From Streptomyces sp. NBC_00582 (GTDB taxonomy: Bacteria > Actinomycetota > Actinomycetes > Streptomycetales > Streptomycetaceae): DNA of 64,000 nucleotides. The stretch spans positions 5,952,001 through 6,016,000 of the forward strand of contig NZ_CP107772.1 of the NCBI RefSeq assembly GCF_036345155.1, in the 5' to 3' direction. Both the position numbers and the translations under genes were made by a program. The first letter of the stretch is position 1. Each line of letters starts with the position of its first letter. Positions 43,390 through 51,700 of the stretch are shown here, piece after piece. The notes under the pieces are model-generated. The model made no database searches and was not told where the DNA came from. It saw only the letters and a list, made by a program, of their open reading frames with translations.

Positions 43390-44163
43390 TCACCGCACCC
43401 GAGGCCCCGCCCCCGACCGTCCCGCGAACAGCGCCGCCTGCTGATCGGCGGGCAGGTTGCCCAGGGAGATGAGGTGGGGGGACTGGGCGAAGCCCGCCGC
43501 GCGGGCCGCCTCCTTCGCCGACCACAGGGCCCGTACCGTGCCCTGGACGCCGGCCGTCGGATAGCCGGCGACGACGGCGGCGCAGGCGAGGGCGGCTTCC
43601 CGTGCCCCGCCGGTGGCGGTGAGTTCGGAGACCAGGCCGATGGCGTGGGCCCGCCGGGCGGAGATCCGTTCGGCGGTGCCCATCAGCATCATCCGCGCGA
43701 CCTCGCCGTACGGCATCCGCTGCGCCAGCAGCACGGACTCGTACGCGCTGACCATGCCGTAGGTGGTGTGCGGGTCGAAGAAGACGGCGTCGGCGCCCGC
43801 GACGAGGAACTCGCACTCACCGAGGAGATAGAAGGCGCCTCCGCAGGCCATGCCCTCCACCGCGGCGATCACCGGTTTCCACAGGTCGTTCGCCTTGGGG
43901 CCGATGGTCAGGAGGGGGTCGTCCTGCATGTAGGGGGAGTCGGGCTGCGGGACGACGGAGTCCCGGTCGAGGCCCGTGCTGAACGCCCGCGTCCCCGCCC
44001 CGGTGAGGACCACGGCCCGTACGGTGTCGTCGAAGCGCAGGCCCCGCCACACCTCCGAGAGCCGCCGGGCCGTGTCGAGGTCGACGGCGTTGAGCCGGTG
44101 CGGCCGGTCGAGGGTGACCACCGCGACGCCGGTGTCCTTGTCGATGTCCAGCAGGACGCTCAC
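43390..44163 (-). CDS. Crotonase-family protein lacking both hydratase glutamates
   Basis: A 257-aa crotonase. The CoA-binding/oxyanion parts are present (RAFSTGLDRDS, AAVEGMACGGAFYLLGECEFL). The two catalytic Glu positions of enoyl-CoA hydratase read Tyr (GGAFYLL) and His (FFDPHTTYGMV). It is therefore unlikely to be a simple hydratase and could be a CoA hydrolase, isomerase or C-C hydrolase of the superfamily. GTG 44163 overlaps the DUF35 stop (GTGA). It is the third gene of the operon thiolase-DUF35-crotonase under operator E1. Confidence 0.85.
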   Translation of the reverse strand: MSVLLDIDKDTGVAVVTLDRPHRLNAVDLDTARRLSEVWRGLRFDDTVRAVVLTGAGTRAFSTGLDRDSVVPQPDSPYMQDDPLLTIGPKANDLWKPVIAAVEGMACGGAFYLLGECEFLVAGADAVFFDPHTTYGMVSAYESVLLAQRMPYGEVARMMLMGTAERISARRAHAIGLVSELTATGGAREAALACAAVVAGYPTAGVQGTVRALWSAKEAARAAGFAQSPHLISLGNLPADQQAALFAGRSGAGPRVR

Positions 44164-44576
44164 GGCCGCTCCAGGACCCACTGCACCAGCCCCTCGGCGG
44201 TGAAGACCGCCTGCACCCGGGCGCCGATGCGGACCCGGTCGGGGGGAAACGAGTCGAGGGGCGCCCCCGCGTGCCGCACGAGGTTGCCCACGAGGCGGAT
44301 CCGGGGCGCGTCGGCGAGTTCGACGAGGATCACGTTGTACGGGGCCCGCGCCGCGTAGTCGGGGAGCAGGGGCGGGTGCGGGACGACGTAGGACCAGATA
44401 CGGCCCCGGCCCGACATCGGGCGCCACTCGCTCGCGAAGGACTGGCAGTGCGGGCAGCAGGGCCGGGGCGGGAAGCGCGGCTCGGCGCAGTCGGCGCAGG
44501 TCTGGACGCGGAGCTCGCCCCGGGCGGCGTACTTCCAGAACGGGGCGCCGTCGGGGTCGGTGACCGGGGTCAGCAC
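44160..44576 (-). CDS. DUF35 OB-fold/zinc-ribbon protein, partner of the thiolase-like protein
   Basis: A 138-aa protein with a zinc ribbon (CADC near 27, CCPHC near 40) and an OB-fold (GRGRIWSYVVPHPPLLPDY, RIRLVGNLV). It lies 6 bases after the thiolase-like gene and overlaps the crotonase by GTGA. The adjacency of DUF35 and thiolase mirrors ChsH2-Ltp2 of steroid side-chain degradation, where the pair forms a retro-aldolase. The start is GTG 44576. Confidence 0.87.
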   Translation of the reverse strand: MLTPVTDPDGAPFWKYAARGELRVQTCADCAEPRFPPRPCCPHCQSFASEWRPMSGRGRIWSYVVPHPPLLPDYAARAPYNVILVELADAPRIRLVGNLVRHAGAPLDSFPPDRVRIGARVQAVFTAEGLVQWVLERP

Positions 44577-44582
44577 GGGGCA

Positions 44583-45728
44583 TCAGCTCCTCAGGAGCAG
44601 GGCGGAGGTGGGGACGCCCTCGCCGGCGGTGACGAGGCAGGTGGCGGCGTCCGGGACCTGGGCGGTGCTGGTGCCGCGCAGTTGCCGTACGCCTTCGTTG
44701 ATGAGGTTGAAGCCGTGCACGTACGCCTCGCTGAGCCCGCCCCCGGCGGTGTTCAGGGGCAGCCGGCCGCCGGTCTCCAGGGCGCCGCCCTCGGTGAACG
44801 CGCCGCCCTCGCCCCGGCCGCAGAAGCCGTAGCCCTCCAGGGAGAGGGGCACCAGGGCCGTGAACGCGTCGTAGATCTGGGCGACGTCGACATCCGCCGG
44901 GGTGAAGTCGGCGTGTTTCCACAGGTGCCGGGCGGCCGTCCAGGCGGGGCCGGTGAGCGGGTCGTCGTTCCAGTAGTTGACCATGCCGTGGTGCTGGGCG
45001 GGCAGGCCCTGGGCGGCGGAGTGGACGTAGACCGGCCGCTGCCGGCAGTCGCGGGCCCGCTCCCGTGCGACGACCACGCAGGCCAGCGCCCCGTCCGTCT
45101 CCAGGCAGTTGTCGTAGAGGCACAGGGGCTCGCTGATCCAGCGGGCGGTCATGTACATCTCGCGGGTGAGGGGGCGGTCGTACATGATCGCGGCGGGGTT
45201 CTGGTTGGCCCGGTTGCGGCAGGCCAGGGCCACGTTGAACAGGTGGTCCCGGGTCGCGCCGTACTCGTGCATGTAGCGGCGGGCCAGCATGGCTATCTCG
45301 TCGGCCGGGCGGAGCAGGCCGTAGGGGCGGGTCCACTGGGCGGGGGTGGGGAGCTGGACGCTCGTGTTGGTCCAGGGGCGCGGTCCGCTGCCCCGCTTGC
45401 GCGACCGCCAGGCGACTCCGACCGTGGCCTGCCCGGAGGCGATGGCGGCGGCCAGATGCGCGACGGTGGCACACGAACCCCCGCCCCCGAAGCCGACCTT
45501 GCCGAAGAAGGTCAGGTCCCCGAAGCCGACCGCCTTGGCCAGCTCGACCTCGTCGGTCTCCTCCATGGTGTAGGAGGCGAGCGCGTCGACCTCGCCCGGT
45601 GCGATCCCGGCGTCGTCGAGCGCGGCGAGGACGGCCCGGCAGGCGAGGGACCTCTCGCTCTCGGGGAGATGCTTGGCGAACCGCGTCTGGCCGATGCCGA
45701 CGATCGCGGTGGCGTCCTTGAGGGTCAC
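44583..45728 (-). CDS. Thiolase-like protein (Ltp/acetyl-CoA acetyltransferase family)
   Basis: A 381-aa thiolase-fold protein. Its nucleophile region reads GGGGSCATVAHLAAA with a Cys, unlike the paralogue at 31353. As in Ltp proteins, the HDCF motif is YDAF (AQIYDAFTALVPL), and GFCGRGEGGAFTEGG follows. Either thiolysis or retro-aldol cleavage is possible. GTG 45728 is chosen because GCGGAGGTG lies upstream; an ATG at 45767 would put the start 5 bases from operator E1. It heads a three-gene operon and diverges from the acyl-CoA synthetase gene. Confidence 0.86.
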   Translation of the reverse strand: MTLKDATAIVGIGQTRFAKHLPESERSLACRAVLAALDDAGIAPGEVDALASYTMEETDEVELAKAVGFGDLTFFGKVGFGGGGSCATVAHLAAAIASGQATVGVAWRSRKRGSGPRPWTNTSVQLPTPAQWTRPYGLLRPADEIAMLARRYMHEYGATRDHLFNVALACRNRANQNPAAIMYDRPLTREMYMTARWISEPLCLYDNCLETDGALACVVVARERARDCRQRPVYVHSAAQGLPAQHHGMVNYWNDDPLTGPAWTAARHLWKHADFTPADVDVAQIYDAFTALVPLSLEGYGFCGRGEGGAFTEGGALETGGRLPLNTAGGGLSEAYVHGFNLINEGVRQLRGTSTAQVPDAATCLVTAGEGVPTSALLLRS

Positions 45729-45772
45729 GCTGCACGCACCTCCGCAAGGCAGGTAACAGGGTGTCATCGCGG

Positions 45773-45814
45773 CTGACAGGCCGTCAGGTTACCGCTAATC
45801 TGACGGGTAGTCAG
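45773..45814. promoter_or_regulatory. Paired TetR-type operators E1 and E2 between divergent genes
   Basis: CTGACAGGCCGTCAG at 45773-45787 and CTGACGGGTAGTCAG at 45800-45814, centres 27 bp apart. E1 is nearer the thiolase operon (minus), and E2 ends 17 bp before the acyl-CoA synthetase ATG (plus). Confidence 0.84.
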
Positions 45815-45831
45815 CTACTGGGGAGGTCGTC

Positions 45832-47421
45832 ATGCGCGGTGACATGGAGTGGGGGACGATTCCCGGGCTGGTGCGCCGGGCGGCCGAGCGGTACGCGGAC
45901 ACCGAGGCGGTGGTGGAGGGCCGCACCCGGATCCCGTACGGCGAACTGGGCGCCCGGGTGGAACGGGCGGCGGCGGCCTGCCTGGCGAACGGGGTGCGGG
46001 CGGGCGACCGCGTCGGCATCTGGGCCCCCAACTCCCTGGACTGGATGGTCGCGGCGCTCGGCGCGGTGTCGGCGGGCGCGGTGCTGGTGCCGCTCAACAC
46101 CCGTTTCAAGGGAGCGGAGGCGGCGGATGTGCTGCGCAGGAGCGGGGCCCGGCTGCTGTTCGTGACGGGCACCTTCCTCGGGACCTCGTACGTGGCGTGG
46201 CTGCGCCGGGCGGCGGGGGAGGGGCCGTCGGGCGGCCGCGGGCCCCTGCCCGGCCTCCCGGCCCTGGAGCAGGTCGTGGTCCTCTCGGACGACGCCCCGG
46301 CGGACTTCCGCACCTGGAAGGACTTCCTGGCGAGCGGGGAGGGGGTGGGCGCGGCGGAGGTCCGCGCACGGGCGGACTCGGTGCGCGGGGACTGGCCCTC
46401 GGACCTCGTCTTCACCTCGGGCACGACCGGCCGCCCCAAGGGCGCGGTGATCACCCACGCGCAGACGCTGCGGGCGTACGAGGTGTGGAGCGACCTGGCC
46501 GGCCTGCGCCACGGCGACCGCTACCTGATCGTCAACCCCTTCTTCCACACCTTCGGCTACAAGGCGGGCGTGATCGCCTGTCTGATGCGGGGCGCGACGA
46601 TGATCCCGCAGCCGGTGTTCAACGTGGACACGGTCCTCGCGAACCTGGCGGCGGAGCGGGTCTCGGTGCTGCCCGGCCCGCCCACGCTCCACCAGTCCCT
46701 CCTGGACCACGTGTCACGGGACGCCCACGACCTGTCGTCGTTGCGGCTGGTGGTGACGGGCGCGGCGGTGGTGCCGCTCCGGCTGGTCGAACGTCTGCGG
46801 GGCGAACTGGGCGTCGAGACGGTCCTCACCGCGTACGGCCTCTCGGAGGCGAGCGGCATCGTGACGATGTGCCGGCGGGGCGACGACCCCACGGTGATCG
46901 CCTCGACCTCGGGCCGCGCGATCCCCGGTACGGAGGTACGGGTGGACGCGGCACCGGGGGAGCCCGGGGAGGTCCTGGTCCGCGGCTTCAACGTCATGCG
47001 CGGCTACTACGAGGACGAGGCGGCGACCAGGGAGGCGCTCACCCCCGACGGCTGGCTGCGCACGGGCGACATCGGCGTCCTGGACCCGGCCGGCAACCTG
47101 CGCATCACCGACCGGCTGAAGGACATGTTCATCGTCGGCGGCTTCAACGCCTACCCGGCGGAGATAGAGCAACTCCTCGGCCTGCACCCCGACGTGACCG
47201 ACGTCGCGGTCGTCGGCGTCCCGGACCCCCGCCTCGGCGAGGTCGGCAAGGCCTACGTCGTCCGCCGCCGCGACGCGCACCTCACCGCCGACGACCTCAT
47301 CGCCTGGGCCCGCCGAGAGATGGCGAACTACAAGGTGCCGAGGTCGGTGGAGTTCGTGGGCGAACTGCCGCGCAACGCCGGCGGGAAGGTCCTGAAAGGG
47401 GAGTTGCGGGGCCGGGCGTGA
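45832..47421 (+). CDS. Acyl-CoA synthetase, FadD3-like
   Basis: A 529-aa AMP-forming ligase that activates a carboxylic acid with ATP and CoA. The P-loop FTSGTTGRPKGAVITH lies near residue 198. Other family motifs are YGLSEASG near 342, GWLRTGDIG near 408 and the C-terminal catalytic Lys in PRNAGGKVLKGEL. The sequence looks closest to actinobacterial FadD3, which activates the steroid C/D-ring propionate HIP, but this is by eye. ATG 45832 is preceded by GGGAGG. It is controlled by operators E1/E2 and may supply the first CoA thioester of the regulon's pathway. Confidence 0.9.
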   Translation: MRGDMEWGTIPGLVRRAAERYADTEAVVEGRTRIPYGELGARVERAAAACLANGVRAGDRVGIWAPNSLDWMVAALGAVSAGAVLVPLNTRFKGAEAADVLRRSGARLLFVTGTFLGTSYVAWLRRAAGEGPSGGRGPLPGLPALEQVVVLSDDAPADFRTWKDFLASGEGVGAAEVRARADSVRGDWPSDLVFTSGTTGRPKGAVITHAQTLRAYEVWSDLAGLRHGDRYLIVNPFFHTFGYKAGVIACLMRGATMIPQPVFNVDTVLANLAAERVSVLPGPPTLHQSLLDHVSRDAHDLSSLRLVVTGAAVVPLRLVERLRGELGVETVLTAYGLSEASGIVTMCRRGDDPTVIASTSGRAIPGTEVRVDAAPGEPGEVLVRGFNVMRGYYEDEAATREALTPDGWLRTGDIGVLDPAGNLRITDRLKDMFIVGGFNAYPAEIEQLLGLHPDVTDVAVVGVPDPRLGEVGKAYVVRRRDAHLTADDLIAWARREMANYKVPRSVEFVGELPRNAGGKVLKGELRGRA

Positions 47422-47453
47422 AGCCCTGACAGCCCCTGCCCCGGGACGCGCGT

Positions 47454-47490
47454 CGGCCGCGGTGGCTCCCCCTCCGCGCCACCGCGGCCG
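47454..47490. terminator. Strong bidirectional terminator between fadD and afsS
   Basis: A 13-bp perfect stem CGGCCGCGGTGGC/GCCACCGCGGCCG with an 11-nt loop. It lies between the convergent acyl-CoA synthetase (stop 47421) and afsS (stop 47521) genes. Confidence 0.85.
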
Positions 47491-47520
47491 CGCTTCCCCG
47501 TCCGGGAGCGGTCTGTTACG

Positions 47521-47745
47521 TCACGGACGCTGGGTCGACGCGTGGGCGTCGAGCGTCGTGATCTCCTCGTCCGCGGCGGTCTTGAGGGGCTCGCTCGACG
47601 CGTGGGCGTCCAGCGTGGTGACCTCGTCGGCCGCGGCCCCGGTGGTGTTGAGCGGTTCGCTGGAGGCGTGGGCGTCCAGCGTGGTGAGCTCCTCGCTGGA
47701 GGCGTGAGCGTCCGTCGGCTTGAGGCTCTGGCTGGTGTCGGCCAT
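47521..47745 (-). CDS. afsS: AfsS, small sigma-factor-like regulator of secondary metabolism
   Basis: A 74-aa protein made almost wholly of repeats with the core TTLDAHASSEPL. Three full copies and one partial (PTDAHASSEEL) can be read. S. coelicolor AfsS (about 63 aa) has the same T-L-D-x-H-x-S-E repeat design. AfsR activates its gene, and it then stimulates antibiotic pathway regulators by an unclear mechanism. The gene lies downstream of afsR on the same strand, as in S. coelicolor. The repeat number here appears one higher than in the coelicolor protein as I remember it. ATG 47745 follows AGGAG at normal spacing. Confidence 0.88.
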   Translation of the reverse strand: MADTSQSLKPTDAHASSEELTTLDAHASSEPLNTTGAAADEVTTLDAHASSEPLKTAADEEITTLDAHASTQRP

Positions 47746-47945
47746 GGCGGACTCCTGAATCAGTCGGTGCAGCGGATGGACCGGCCCGTCCGGCGGCCCC
47801 CCCAGGCCGCCGAACGAGCTTCGCAAGGCCGCTCACCTTAGTGGTGCGGCCACAGCCCGACCCGTCTGCCCCCCGACGCGGCGGATCGGTAGGGACGACA
47901 GTGCCCTGATGCGATAAACGATTGATGAACGCGGGGACCGCCCCG
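47746..47945 (-). promoter_or_regulatory. afsS upstream region
   Basis: About 200 bp before afsS without coding potential, expected from S. coelicolor to hold the AfsR-dependent promoter. A hairpin GGCGGCC/GGCCGCC near 47801-47815 sits about 60 bp upstream of the start. I could not identify AfsR direct repeats with confidence. Confidence 0.4.
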
Positions 47946-48500
47946 GCGCCCCCGCACTCTGCCCGCCCGCCCTCGAAACCCCGCCCGCCCGCAGGACCGC
48001 TCGCCCGCCCGCCCTTCGGCGGGACCGTCCGTCCGCCCCGGCCGGGACTGCCCGTCCGCCCGTCCGCCGGACCGCTCGTCCGCGGGACGCCGGACCGCCC
48101 GCCCGCAGGACCACCGGACCGCCCGCCTGCGGGACCGTCCGTCCGCCCGCCCTCGAAACCCCGCCCGCGGGACCGCTCGCCCGCCCGCCCTTCGGCGGGA
48201 CCGTCCGTCCGCCCCCGCCGGGACTGCCCGCCCGCCCGCCCGCCTTCGGGACCGTCCGTCCGCCCCCGCCGGACCGCCTGCCCGCCCCTCCGTCCGCCTG
48301 TCCCCGGACCTGGCTGCCCGCCCGTCCGTCCGTCGGCGGGACCGTCCGTCCGCCCCCGCCGGACTGCCTGCCCGCCCGTCCGTCCGCCTGTCCGCCGGAC
48401 CTGCCTGTCCGCCCGCCCGCCGGACATCCGGACCGCCCATCCGCCCCCGGACCGCCCATCCGCCCCCGGACTGCCCGTCCCCCCGTCCGCCCGCCGGACC
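47946..48500. repeat. C-rich minisatellite in the afsR-afsS interval
   Basis: About 555 bp of almost pure CCGCCC/CCGTCC-type sequence on the plus strand, G-rich on the afsR/afsS sense strand. Short motifs such as GACCGTCCGTCCGCCC recur many times. A block of about 95 bp starting near 47963 is repeated near 48143, a period of 180 bp, including the marker CCCTCGAAACCCCGCCCG. Runs such as GGGCGGGCGGGC on the sense strand could form G-quadruplexes in DNA or RNA. It is open in several frames, but these show only Pro/Arg or Gly/Ala low complexity, and no gene is called. Confidence 0.85.
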
Positions 48501-48505
48501 GCCCC

Positions 48506-51493
48506 CTACGCCACCGCCGTCGGCTTGAGGAGGGCTTGGACCTCTGCCTCCTCCGGGGAGCCCAGTTCCTTGAAGACCGTGAGGGCGTCCGACCAGCAGG
48601 CCTGGGCGCGGCCCGTCTGGCCGATGGCGGCGAGCCCGCGTCCGAGGACGGTGAGGATGTTGGCCCGCCGCCACTCGCCGCCGATGCCGTGCAGCACGGC
48701 GAGCGCCTGTTCGGCCTGGGCGGCGGCCTGGGCGGGCTGGCGGTCGGCCAGATGGACCTCGGCCAGCCGGAAGAGGGTCATGCCGTACCAGAACTGCTGC
48801 CGGTTCTCCCGGAACGTCTCCAGCGCCTCCGTGAGGACGGTGTGCGCCTGGTCGACCTGACCGGCCCCCGTCAGGGCCAGCCCGAGCGCGTACTTGCCGT
48901 TGGCGAGCCGCAGCGCGAGACCGGTGTCGGCCGCCTCGTAGAGGGCGATGCCCTGCCGGGCGAGCTCGACGGCGCTCGCGGTGCGCCCCGTGGCGAGGTG
49001 GACCCGCGACAGGTTGCAGAGCGCGGCGGCCTCCCCGGGCTTGTTGTGGTCCGCCCGGAACGCTTCGAGCGCCTGGGTCAGATGCCGTTCGGCGTCGGCG
49101 TGCCGGTTCTCGTAGAGGGCGATGATGCCCCGCTGGTTCGGTGCCTGGCCCGACGCCACGGGGTCCTTCGCCGCCAGCCCCAGCTCCAGCGCCCGCCGTG
49201 CCTCGGCCTCCGACTCCGCGAACCGCCCGGACAGACTGTGGACGTGCGTCAGCATGGTCCGGGCCCGGGACTCCGCGAGGTTGTCCCCGGCCGACCGGGC
49301 GGACTCGCTGACCGCCGTCGCCGCCTGGGTGAACTGGTAGGAGTTGGCGCCGGATTCCCCCAGGTCCACGGCCGCCATCAGCAGATCGGCGGCGCGGCGC
49401 AGCATCCCGGGGCCCGCCGACTGACGGGCGCAGGACAGCAGGGTGTCGGCCTCCGTGAACAGCCAGTCGAGCGCGGCCTGCTGGGTGGCGAAGGACAGCC
49501 CCTGGTACCGGGTGGTCGCGAAGTGGTCGAGGACGCGCTCCCCGGGCCGCTCCAGCGCGTACACCGCCGCCGCGGACGCCAGATAGAAGTCGAGCAGCCG
49601 CGACAGCGCGGCCTCCCGCCCGTCGGCGGGCCGCTCGTCCCGCTCCGCGCAGGCACGCGCGTAGAGCCGTACGAGATCGTGGAACCGGTAGCGCCCGGGC
49701 GCCGCCGACTCCAGCAACGACGTGTCGACGAGGCCCTCCAGCAGGTCCTCCGTGTCCTCGGCGGGCAGGTCGAGGACCGCGGCGGCCGCCGCGAGGGAGA
49801 TGTCGGGACCGTCCGCCAGGCCCAGCAGCCGGAACGCCCGGGCCTGGCCCGGCTCGAGCTGCCCGTAGCCCAGCTCGAACGTGGCCTTCACCGCCAGGTC
49901 TCCCGCCTGGAGTTCGTCCAGCCGGCGGCGCTCGTCGCCGAGCTTGGCCGCGAGGACCGCGACCGTCCAGGTACGGCGGGCCGCGAGGCGGGAGGCCGCT
50001 ATGCGGATCGCGAGCGGCAGGAAGCCGCAGGCCGCCACCACGTCCAGCGCGGCGTCCCGCTCGGAGGCCACCCGCTCCTCGCCGACGATCCTCGTGAACA
50101 GCGCGAGCGCCTCGTCGGGGGACATCACGTCCAGGTCGACCAGGTGCGCGCCCGCCAGGTCGACCATCCGGACCCGGGAGGTGACCAGGGCCGCGCAGCC
50201 CTCCGTGCCCGGCAGCAGCGGTCGTACCTGGGCCGCGTCCTTCGCGTTGTCGAGCAGCACCAGCACCCGGCGACCGTCCAGCACCGACCGGTACAGCGCC
50301 GCGCGGTCCTCCAGGGAGTCCGGGATCTCCGAGTCCGCCGTGCCGAGGGCGCGCAGGAAGGAGCCCAGGACGGTCTCCGGCTCCGCCGCCCGCGCGCCGG
50401 CGCCCTGCAGGTCGACGTAGAGCTGCCCGTCGGGGAAGGCCGCGCGGGCCCGGTGGGCCACGTGCACGGCGAGGGTCGTCTTGCCGACGCCCCCGATCCC
50501 CGCCAGCGCCGACACCGCCATGACCCGGCCGGCGCCCCCACTCGCGCCGGACTCGGCCAGCACCTCGCTCAGCTCGGTCACGAAGGACGCGCGACCGGTG
50601 AAGTCGGGCACGGTCGCCGGGAGCTGCGCGGGACGCACCCGGACGACCCCCGGTTCCGCCGGCGGGGCCGAGGGCTCCGCCAGGTCCGGGTCCGCCTGGA
50701 GGATACGGCGCTGGAGCTCCCGCAGACCGGCCCGCGGGTCGACGCCGAGCTCCTCCGCCAGCAGCCGCCGGGTGTCCGCGTACACCGCCAGCGCCTCCGC
50801 CTGCCGCCCGCTGCGGTACAGCGCCAGCATCAGCAGTTCCCGCAGCCGTTCGCGCAGCGGATGCGCGGCCGTCAGCGCCGTCAGCTCCGAGACGGCCTCC
50901 GTGTGGCAGCCCAGCTCCAGATCCAGGTCGAGCCGGGACTCCAGCAGCCCCAGCCGCCACTCCTCCAGCCGGACCCGCTGCGCCTCCGCGTACGGACCGG
51001 GGACCCCGGCCAGCGCCTCCCCGTCCCACAGCCCCAGCACCCGGTTGAGCCCCTCGCGGGCCCGGCCCAGGTCCCCGGCGCTGCGCGCCTTCTCCGCCTC
51101 GGCGGCCCACTCCTGGGCCCGCGCGAGGTCCAGCGCGCCCTCGCCGAGCCCGCGGACGGCGTACCCGCCGGACTCGCTCACCAGGACACCCGGGTCCAGC
51201 ACCTTCCGCAGCCGCGAGGCGTACGTCCGTACCGCCGCCAGGGCCTGCGACGGAGGCTCCTCGCCCCACAGCGCGTCGATCAGCTCACCCGCCGTCGCCG
51301 TACGGCCCTCGCGCAGCAGCAGGGCGGCCAGCAGCGCCCGCTGCTGCGGGGAACCGGTGGCGAGCTGCTCCTCGCCACGCCGTGCGCGCACCGGGCCGAG
51401 CACGTCGAAGCGGAGGGCCGCCGGTTCCACGGGGGATCCGGCGCGCCGCTGCTCCGGCACGCGCGGGCCGCCGGGTCCTACGCGGTGGTCCAT
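48506..51493 (-). CDS. afsR: AfsR, SARP-family transcriptional activator and STAND ATPase
   Basis: A 995-aa global activator of secondary metabolism, phosphorylated by AfsK. Residues about 25-110 are an OmpR-type winged-helix DNA-binding domain (ALWGEEPPSQALAAVRTYA). Residues 115-270 are the BTAD domain (YRSGRQAEALAVYADTR). An NB-ARC ATPase follows, with Walker A GIGGVGKTTL at 332-341 and LVLLDNAKDAAQVRPLL as Walker B. The C-terminal third (about 640-990) consists of TPR-like helices. The sequence agrees with S. coelicolor AfsR along its length, as I recall it. ATG 51493 follows GGGGAG. The next gene downstream is afsS, beyond the C-rich minisatellite. Confidence 0.94.
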   Translation of the reverse strand: MDHRVGPGGPRVPEQRRAGSPVEPAALRFDVLGPVRARRGEEQLATGSPQQRALLAALLLREGRTATAGELIDALWGEEPPSQALAAVRTYASRLRKVLDPGVLVSESGGYAVRGLGEGALDLARAQEWAAEAEKARSAGDLGRAREGLNRVLGLWDGEALAGVPGPYAEAQRVRLEEWRLGLLESRLDLDLELGCHTEAVSELTALTAAHPLRERLRELLMLALYRSGRQAEALAVYADTRRLLAEELGVDPRAGLRELQRRILQADPDLAEPSAPPAEPGVVRVRPAQLPATVPDFTGRASFVTELSEVLAESGASGGAGRVMAVSALAGIGGVGKTTLAVHVAHRARAAFPDGQLYVDLQGAGARAAEPETVLGSFLRALGTADSEIPDSLEDRAALYRSVLDGRRVLVLLDNAKDAAQVRPLLPGTEGCAALVTSRVRMVDLAGAHLVDLDVMSPDEALALFTRIVGEERVASERDAALDVVAACGFLPLAIRIAASRLAARRTWTVAVLAAKLGDERRRLDELQAGDLAVKATFELGYGQLEPGQARAFRLLGLADGPDISLAAAAAVLDLPAEDTEDLLEGLVDTSLLESAAPGRYRFHDLVRLYARACAERDERPADGREAALSRLLDFYLASAAAVYALERPGERVLDHFATTRYQGLSFATQQAALDWLFTEADTLLSCARQSAGPGMLRRAADLLMAAVDLGESGANSYQFTQAATAVSESARSAGDNLAESRARTMLTHVHSLSGRFAESEAEARRALELGLAAKDPVASGQAPNQRGIIALYENRHADAERHLTQALEAFRADHNKPGEAAALCNLSRVHLATGRTASAVELARQGIALYEAADTGLALRLANGKYALGLALTGAGQVDQAHTVLTEALETFRENRQQFWYGMTLFRLAEVHLADRQPAQAAAQAEQALAVLHGIGGEWRRANILTVLGRGLAAIGQTGRAQACWSDALTVFKELGSPEEAEVQALLKPTAVA

Positions 51494-51665
51494 CAGGGCT
51501 CCCCTTAGACATCCGAATGACCGGTTCAGTTTGCCTTGTGCGTGCCGTACTCGTCAGCCGCGGACGGCGCCGATTCCGGACGACACGCGTGAGTCCACAC
51601 AGCCCTCACATCCGGGACGCACACCTCTCCACAGAGTCGATCAACTTCGCCCCCGTCTGATACAG

Positions 51666-51680
51666 CTGACGGACCGTCAG
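51666..51680. promoter_or_regulatory. TetR-type operator F
   Basis: CTGACGGACCGTCAG, the best match to consensus in the window, with 6-bp perfect arms. It ends 20 bases before the amidohydrolase ATG at 51701. Confidence 0.85.
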
Positions 51681-51700
51681 ATCAGCGCTACCGTGCCCCC

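Noticed and set aside
47838..48459. Long Pro/Arg- or Gly/Ala-rich frames in the afsR-afsS interval.
   Set aside because: Low-complexity translation of C-rich repeats, with no start signal and no domain; frames exist on both strands because stop codons cannot occur in such sequence.
48506..51508. Plus-strand frame of 990 codons opposite afsR.
   Set aside because: Pure antisense shadow; the minus strand encodes recognisable AfsR domains throughout.
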